DNA of 64,000 nt, from assembly GCF_003144195.1 (NCBI RefSeq), contig NW_020289999.1, positions 317,544 to 381,543 on the forward strand, written 5' to 3'. Each line of letters starts with the position of its first letter. Positions within the stretch are counted from its first letter, which is position 1. Shown one piece after another: positions 57,492-64,000 of this stretch. The position numbers and the translations under genes were made by a program. The stretch comes from Ceraceosorus guamensis (lineage: Eukaryota; Basidiomycota; Exobasidiomycetes; Ceraceosorales; Ceraceosoraceae). Below the pieces are notes generated by a model. The model did not search any database and was not told the origin of the DNA. It saw only the letters and a list, made by a program, of their open reading frames with translations.

Positions 57492-60327
57492 ATGCCTCCG
57501 ACCAAGGAGAGGAGACCGCCTTGCGACAGGTTCACAGACGCTTCAGCCACGGCCATCTCTTCTGGCTTTGCAGCTGTCATGGCCCTAGGTCCACAGCCAG
57601 CGGGTCCAGGAGACAAGATCACTTCACATCCCAGATCGAGCGCATCGGGATCCCCAGACATGTCTCCTGCTCAAGCTTCCATCCTATTTCCATCCTACTG
57701 CGACCCTGCTCCGAGACCGCCCTCAACTGGCAACAGAGATCGCTCGCGCAATTTAGCTGAAGAGGTAGATGGAGAAGACGACTCGGATGCGGATGAGGTA
57801 CGTTGTGGTTCGTGATAGCATCTCCCCTCGGCAGGCAGGCAGACCACGTCCTGACCCTGCAAGACTTGGCTGCGCTTCCCACGCGCAGGACGAAGGGCGA
57901 GATGGCGAAGTGCAAGGCGATGACAAGCCGAATGGCCGCCAAAAGGTGGCTGGAAACAAGAAGCGCAAAGCGACCGGCATAGAGGCGTGAGTGTACGCTG
58001 GACTGGAACGCACAGTAATTGAGAGGTGTCGCGATGTGCTTGCTGACTCGAGGTGAGATGCGAAATCCGTCCATGTTGTATGCGCCCGACAGCTCTGCGG
58101 ATGACCGCAAGGCGCAGAATAGAATCGCCCAGCGCGAATTTCGCCAGCGCAAACAGCAGTACATCCGAGGTATGTCGTATTGTCATCATCAGCCTTCAGA
58201 GATGAGAGGAGCCACTGAATTCTTGTCGTCTTGCAGCTCTCGAGGCTCGCGTGGAGCTCCTCTCTTCGGATCACGACACCCAAGTGGACAGGCTCCGATG
58301 GGCCCTCAGAGGCTTGCTGAGCGAGAACAACCTCTTGCGTTCCATGCTTGGCAATTTTGCTGGGTTCATCGGCGATAGCATGCTCGGCGGCCCTCTGCAG
58401 AAAGCAGGCATGGACCGCGCCACTCTTGAGGAGCTCATAAGCACACGAAGCGAGAAGAGTGAGTCGGCTGTAGGGACAATTCAACTTGTGCCCCACGTGC
58501 TAAGCTCGCTCCCATGCTGGATCGCGCAGCGATGACCGAACGCTGGCAGCACTGGCCTGGCGCTAAAGAGGTCAGTGAAGCGAGGATTGATTTCGAAAGC
58601 TTGACTTGCTCATTTTGACGGCTTCGCTTCATCTTCTCCCAGAGCGAAGCCCTAAAGCAACTGCGCTTGGACGCTAAGCTGCCACCTGAGGGTCTGCCTG
58701 AAAGCTCACGCCTGCCCAAGCCTCGAGCGGAGGAGCAACTAGACGTGACCGCCCACAAGAACGGCTCGGCGTCAAAGAAGCGCAAAGCAAGCGCTGAATC
58801 AGCTCAAGACTCTTCTCAGAGCTCGAGGGACAAGTCTCCACCACAAGCCACCAATCTTTCCGATCTCTTCAGTATGGGACCAAAGAGGGCAATGAGCCCG
58901 GGAGGCAGCACCACGCTGCCTACGCAGCCAGTGCCAGCGGCTACGACCGCGCTTCCTTCCGCTTTGATGACAAGTTCTGAAGAGGCTGGCTTCCACTTTT
59001 CACCCAGAGACTTTGGGTTAGGAGGCTTCTCCGCCACGTCCAGTTCAGGCACCAGCTCATGTCTGAGCTCTTTCAATATGGGTGACACCGACGCGCTCTT
59101 GGCTGGTCTCTTTGGAGAAGGACCCATCGCTTCGACGGCTGTGCAAAGTCGATCAATCTCTAGTCTTGCCACTGCTCCACAAGACTCGCCTTTCGGGCTC
59201 GCTGTGCTCGATGCGCACAAGTCTGGAGACGACAGCAGGAAGCCCGAGGTTGTATCCGCCGCCTCGTCGGATCCTAGCCCGTTCGCAGCCTCGCTCCCGC
59301 ATGGTCACAATTTCGACTCAGATTTCCCTTCCGAGAGATGGCAGTACCTCATCCATCGTATGAACGCTCAGCGTAAACAGTTTGGACGACACGACTTCAT
59401 CGCAACGTTGCCAGGAGTTGACACCGAAAAAATCATCAAAATATCAGCCGCGGATCGAGCAAGATTGGATGCGGCCACGTTGGTGCCGCCAGGGCGTGTG
59501 CGCTCGCCCCAGGAAATTTCGGACGTGGCCGAAGCTGCAGTACAAGTGAGCAGCCCCGATTCGCTCAATTATGGGCCATTCATGCTCTGACGCCATTCTC
59601 TGCTCGTCGTACACTGTAGATGATATATCATCTTGTGCGCCTAGCTTCTTGATAGTTCGACGCATTCGCTGCCGCTGAACCATTCCCCTCTGACTCGCAG
59701 AACAATTTTCAGCGGAATCGCTCTTATGCTCTGCCCGAGATCATGAGGCACTCGGTCATCCAGCGCAAGGTTCCGCATGACAAGCTTTTGGACGCCATAC
59801 CGTTTCCTGGAGTCCGCGACAACTTGATTCTCAAGGAGCGTGAGTAATGTGCTCGTCGGTCGAAGGTGGTTTGACGTTTTAAAATTTGCTGAACATGACG
59901 GACGTTGCTCTGGCGCCATCAGATGAGTACAATATTGAAGAAGTCATTATTGGTCTGACAGAGTACACCCGATTACATGGCGAAGTGAGTCATGTGCTGG
60001 TCATACAACCCGCATGATGCATGTCGCAGAGGCTCATGCTTGGCATTCTTTGTTCCAGGACCCGATGTTGATGGCATCTTGGGAGCTCGAGCTGCCCTTC
60101 ATGATCCAGTACCCGTGAGTCTCACTGGTGCCCCAAGCTTGCACACGCTTGTTCGGCCAGGGAACTGACCGAGCTTTGTCACCTACAGCGAGCTGGTCGA
60201 CGAGCTGTCTCTCATCAATACAAACAGGTGGAGAAGCACTCGCCACGAGTCTAATATCGATCCCAGCTCCTTGATAAGCTGGAAGGCGCAGAAAAGAGCC
60301 GCTAAAGGGACAGGCAGCACTTTTTGA
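57492..60327 (+). CDS. bZIP transcription factor with DUF3425-like C-terminal domain
   Basis: Ten exons (57492-57797, 57889-57986, 58093-58169, 58237-58458, 58530-58570, 58643-59545, 59701-59839, 59923-59984, 60059-60114, 60189-60327) encode 680 residues. The basic region NRIAQREFRQRK (about 144-156) has the N-x-x-A-Q-x-x-F-R pattern of fungal Yap-like bZIPs and is preceded by a KKRK nuclear signal. The zipper follows across exon 4 (RALEARVELL ... LRWALRGLLSENNLLRSML). A 240-residue Ser/Pro region separates it from a C-terminal domain starting near RWQYLIHRMNAQ (about 480) and containing ALPEIMRHSVIQ, LLDAIPFPGVRDNLI and WELELPFMIQYPELVDELS. I match this to DUF3425, which accompanies bZIPs in many fungi. 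It should act as a nuclear DNA-binding regulator; targets are unknown. The third-exon acceptor (58092) was chosen because it alone preserves the bZIP frame. Confidence 0.88.
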
Positions 60328-62918
60328 GCGTTTGCATTGATTCTGATTGCGAGGCGTGAAAGACTCTAGCCCCCTGTTTTGATCGATCATTCCATTCGAA
60401 AGGGCGAGATCAAAAGGGCTCCGCCGTCTTGCTACTTGTATTGTAACCGCATTATTGTATCATTTTCACGCGGCGGTAACAGTAAACGGCGCGCACGCTG
60501 AGTACAATCGTTTGAGCTACAAGACCTTCAAGACACTCTGACTCAAGACTGCTCAACAGTCACGAGTCCACAAAGCTTATCTACATCATGGCATGCAGTG
60601 TACGAAGGTAGTCTGCTCAAACTGGACTGTCCGCACCGTACCGCCGCTGCCAGATCGCAGATATGCCAAGGCCTCCCGCGACGCGCTACCCGCCAACCTG
60701 TGAGCGTGAGACGCCTGGGCAGCAGATTCTACGTCCGGCTGATTTGAGAGCGCGCCATGAAAGGGCAGGACTCAATCGAGCAGCAGGACTGCAATGCAAC
60801 CCTTTGTCCGTGCGCGATCGTGTGCGGAGCGAGGTCGAGCGGCGGCGCACGTGTAATATGAAATCAAGAGTGGCGGAAGTGTACTGTGCATGCGGTGTTC
60901 TTCCACATCAGAGACGTACTCGATCGTGAATGGAGCCACGCAGCGCATTTCAGAGCGTAAACACGAGACCCGCTGCCTTCTCGATCCGGCGGAGCGGAAA
61001 GGTGCTTTGGAAGACTCATCAGAGAGGTATGACGAAGGGTGGTAACCGCCGTTTTCGCAACTCGCGAAGGACCGACTGCTGGTGGATGATTCGGAATCAG
61101 GGACCCTACCTATTGATTGGTCCACGCAGGGGGGGGGGGGGGGGAAGGGAATCAACGTGAATGGATCGAGTGGTGGTTACGGGGCGCGGGCGGGAAAGAG
61201 GCTGTGCGGCTGATCTTCGTCCAGATTTGAATCGACGGATGGGAACAGTATACCAGATCTGTGGAGATGGTGCGCTCTCGTCTGTATCTACCCGGCCTTG
61301 ATTCGGCAATCGTCAATTAAGCCACTCGGCATTCATCATCAGAAGCTTGAACGTCGCAGCTGCCGCTGGTGGTGATGGCGGCATCGCAGGTCGCTGCAGC
61401 ATGGACGAACTACACGTCTGAGCACGTCTGTCTGGACAGATGCGGTCGGGGCAAAGGCACTCATCGTGACTGTTGTATATCGTGTACTGTATGTAGGCAC
61501 GGCGTGTCCGCAGCACAGCACCGCCGCCGAACCGGTTCCCGACCATGCATAGCGTGAGCATGTGTGTAACCTTTTATAGCAACCGTCGCTTCGTGTTGCA
61601 CGCACGGCTGACGTGCGTACATGCTGCAGCCAGCAGGAGCATATGCTGTACGTGCAGATGATTGCGCTCCAAACACGTACGCGACTTGGTTGCGACTGCA
61701 GCAGCAGCAGAGGTCTTGAAGCAGCCATGCAGCAGCATGCGTCACGCGCGGGTGCCGATGCTTGCACCGCCCCGCCGCTCCGTCACGAGTACTGGGGTCC
61801 AACTTGGCAGCAGCACGATTTCTATGCCTGGAATTTTAGTAATGCGCTGAGGGGAGCGTTGATGAGCACCTTGAGCAGGCCAGCAGCAGGCCGAGTGACC
61901 AGCTGCATGGCGCCCAGTAGGCTGGCTGCTCGTGCATGCTGTGCTGTCAGACTAAACCGAGCCAGGCAGACGTCAGACGCTCGGTAACGAAGGTACCATG
62001 GGGAGGGGAAGAGGAAGGGGAAGGGGGCATGAAGGTGAGAGGAGAGAACCCGTGCCAGCAGCTATCATGCAGGGACATATTCAGCGCGGGGACGAGTCGT
62101 GCGCTCCAGCTTACTCACGACTCACGACTGTACACTCGGCTGTACCTATCCAGTCTACCGCCGCGGTGCCATACCATAGGCGCAGTGCGCGTTTCATATC
62201 GCATGGAACACACAGCATCTCACGCCTGCACACTCAATCACACTCTTGACTCTGGCGCGGCTATTGGCATCCGTGCGCGCGCTCCTCCGCGCGAAGCACC
62301 ATATGATATCGATCGTCGAGCTAGCAGCAGTCTGCAGTCACAAGTCAACTCAAACTCAAGACTGCTGTGCCTCTTTTATTCCACCCGGCATGGCTGCGCG
62401 CTGCATGCATGCTGATGAGCTACAGCCAGCCCCCCGCCGTCGCGAGGGGCCAGTCGCGGTACCGGACTCGAATACGCGCGCGAACAGCTATAAGCTGTGA
62501 CTGCGTGAGTCGCGCTGCATCAGGGCCTGCTGTCGCGTAGGGCGCAGCAGTCATGAAACGCAAAGTCGTGAGTAAACTTATCGCTCCACCTCTTCATCCA
62601 ATTCCAGCCTCACATCACTCCTACTGACTCGATCGGCCTTCATCTTCGCTCGTCTCCAAACGCTCGCTCTCTTCCTCGCTTCCACACCCACTAATTTGCG
62701 ATCCTCACCTTCGCTCGTCTTCTCGGCCACGCAAGTCCCTCGTCCAATCCACCACACTATCAAAAGGCGTTCTCATCCAGAGCCACCGAGACAACTTGTT
62801 GCCAAGCTTCTCCAACACGTGACGGTGCTCGTCCGACACTGAGTAAAGCTTATCGCAGCTCGCCAAGAGCTCATCGTTGCGTACAGACGCATTTCGGCTG
62901 CACTGCAACGCTATCACC
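60328..62918. other. Intergenic, no gene recognised
   Basis: About 2.6 kb. Contains a 16-base poly-G tract, a CAG/CATG-rich block from about 61350 to 61950 resembling those at 17.1-17.7 kb and 24.7-25.0 kb, and tandem half-sites (ACTCACGACTCACGACTG) at 62115-62132. C/T-rich sequence from 62580 to 62760 probably forms the promoter or leader of the last gene. Confidence 0.55.
61129..61144. repeat. Poly-G tract
   Basis: About 16 consecutive G residues in intergenic DNA. Confidence 0.9.
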
Positions 62919-63985
62919 ATGTCGGCATCGCTTCCTCTTCTCTCCCCCCTCGTAACGCGCATCATTGAGCTGTCAGGCTTCCCACCTCAGCTCAAGACCA
63001 GAGACATTCAGGCCATCTTTGCCCAGTGGGAGGATGATCGCGGCGGCTTCAAGATCAAGTGGGTAGATGACACCACTGCTCTCGTAATCTTTGCCGATGC
63101 TGCTACTGGTGAGTCTTGACTCTAATGCCGATGCCTGTTGTGGGGAGGACCACCCAAGCCCAGCATACACGCTTGCGTTTTGAGCTCCTCGACGCTGTAA
63201 GTTGGAGCACTGCTGGATGTCAGTGTACGCGCGCTGGTGCTATTCTGCGCGGCGCCGCCCCTCGACATTTGTGAACATCACCTAGTCAGGGAGCCTGAAA
63301 GGCTAACGGCAAAACCTGCTCTACCTCATTTGCAGCCAAACGCGCCTACCTGCACACTCTCATGTCACCACCACCTTCGCTCATGAACTCGACGGGTATC
63401 TCGGCCAAGGTGCGCCCTTACGATGGGGACGATGCTTCTTCGATCATCGCGTCAGTTCAAAACAGACCTAGAGGAAGATCTAACGCAGGCGCTGTAGCCG
63501 AGCCAGCATACGGAGGTTCTCCCTCTGCGAGTCCCGCGCAGGCAGTTGCCAGTCCGCGCTCCGCCAATCGAGGTCTTCAGAGTCTCGGACATCGTCGCGC
63601 GGGCAGTGGAAGCAATCCTTCTAGCTTGCCACCTAAGCCCTTGGCCGCTGCCCTGTACGATGCAGCAAACGGCGGTCCAAGTCCCGCTCACCACCTTGCC
63701 AATGCAGTCGCAGCCGAGGAGGAAGCTCACGGCCCGGAGGCTCTTGCTAGCATTCAAGCCGCGGGCGGAGTCCTTCCTGGCGCATCTATCAACCCCAACG
63801 GAAGTAAGAGCACCAGTCCTCGCGCCGCCCCTTCCATTCCAGGAGCACCAGCCTCTCTGCCTCCAAACCCTCTCGCTGCTGCTTCTCAGGCTCGCACCTC
63901 TCCACAAACTTCCAAGTTGGGAGCGGCCGCTGACATTGTTAGCGCAACCCCGTCTGGAAGCTCGGCTGGTCGTGTTGGCGCCTAG
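62919..63985 (+). CDS. R3HCC1-like RRM-fold protein
   Basis: Two exons (62919-63108, 63336-63985) encode 279 residues. The intron has a GTGAGT donor and a TTTGCAG acceptor and joins G to CC in frame. The N-terminal 100 residues (RIIELSGFPPQLKTRDIQAI, then GGFKIKWVDDTTALVIF, then KRAYLHTL and AKVRPY) match the C-terminal RRM-like region of animal R3HCC1/R3HCC1L, in which FDIKWVDDTHAL and a following KIRP are the recognisable words. This protein has only that module, without an R3H domain. The rest is Ser/Pro/Ala-rich with repeated LPPKPLAAA/LPPNPLAAA elements at about 175 and 245. A role in RNA binding is possible but not established for this family. The gene ends 15 bases before the window edge. 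Confidence 0.8.
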
Positions 63986-64000
63986 GCCAGGCCCAGCTCT

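Noticed and set aside
1-64000. tRNA genes, rRNA, and transposable elements
   Set aside because: I looked for T-loop words (GGTTCGA) with pairing stems, rRNA-like blocks, reverse transcriptase or transposase motifs and terminal repeats. Isolated TTCGA words lacked stems and nothing else matched. A covariance-model or profile search could still find diverged copies.

Overview
This is nuclear DNA of a basidiomycete fungus, most likely from the smut-fungus subphylum (Ustilaginomycotina). I infer this from four things. Introns are short (about 50-160 bases), with GTRAGT-like donors and CTGAC or CTAAC branch points. The genes encode clearly fungal proteins: a Candida antarctica lipase A-type lipase, a CipC-like protein and a bZIP protein with a DUF3425-type C-terminus. 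The DNA is GC-rich with Ser/Pro/Ala-rich disordered proteins. Intergenic DNA carries short TCGTGAATCACGA-like palindromes. The species cannot be named from the sequence alone.

I support 16 protein-coding genes, all apparently whole. From left to right they are: a small secreted Ser/Thr-rich protein with a GPI-like tail (-, 118-742); a secreted CalA-type lipase (-, 2573-4313); the ERAD ubiquitin-conjugating enzyme UBC7 (-, 8800-9318), divergent from a GLTSCR/BICRA-domain protein (+, 10668-13034); a heterotrimeric G-protein beta subunit (-, 14142-15663); a MAM3/CNNM-type CBS membrane protein (-, 19572-22814); a giant disordered fungal protein (+, 26590-31994); a multi-pass membrane protein (+, 35560-39938), convergent with the tRNA pseudouridine synthase PUS3/DEG1 (-, 40133-42490); an orphan ABCC TMD0-like membrane protein (+, 43140-44020); a CipC-like stress protein (+, 45836-46548); RNA polymerase II subunit RPB2 (+, 47546-51714), convergent with ribosomal protein eS28 (-, 52287-53305); ribosomal protein uS7/RPS5 (+, 53818-54948), which shares a 512-base divergent promoter with eS28; a bZIP-DUF3425 transcription factor (+, 57492-60327); and an R3HCC1-like RRM-fold protein (+, 62919-63985).

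The genes do not form a pathway cluster. Most are housekeeping (transcription, translation, tRNA modification, ERAD, signalling), with secreted or accessory genes mainly at the left end. Spacing is wide, with several gene-free stretches of 1-4.5 kb. These hold microsatellites (CTG/CAG, ATGC, CG, TCTCC), 14-16 base G or C homopolymers, and the recurring palindrome. I found no tRNA, rRNA, CRISPR array or recognisable transposon. Coding-looking but unassigned minus-strand sequence occurs at about 5970-7020 and 15960-16815. Exon boundaries were read by eye from splice signals and frame continuity; RNA data were not available.
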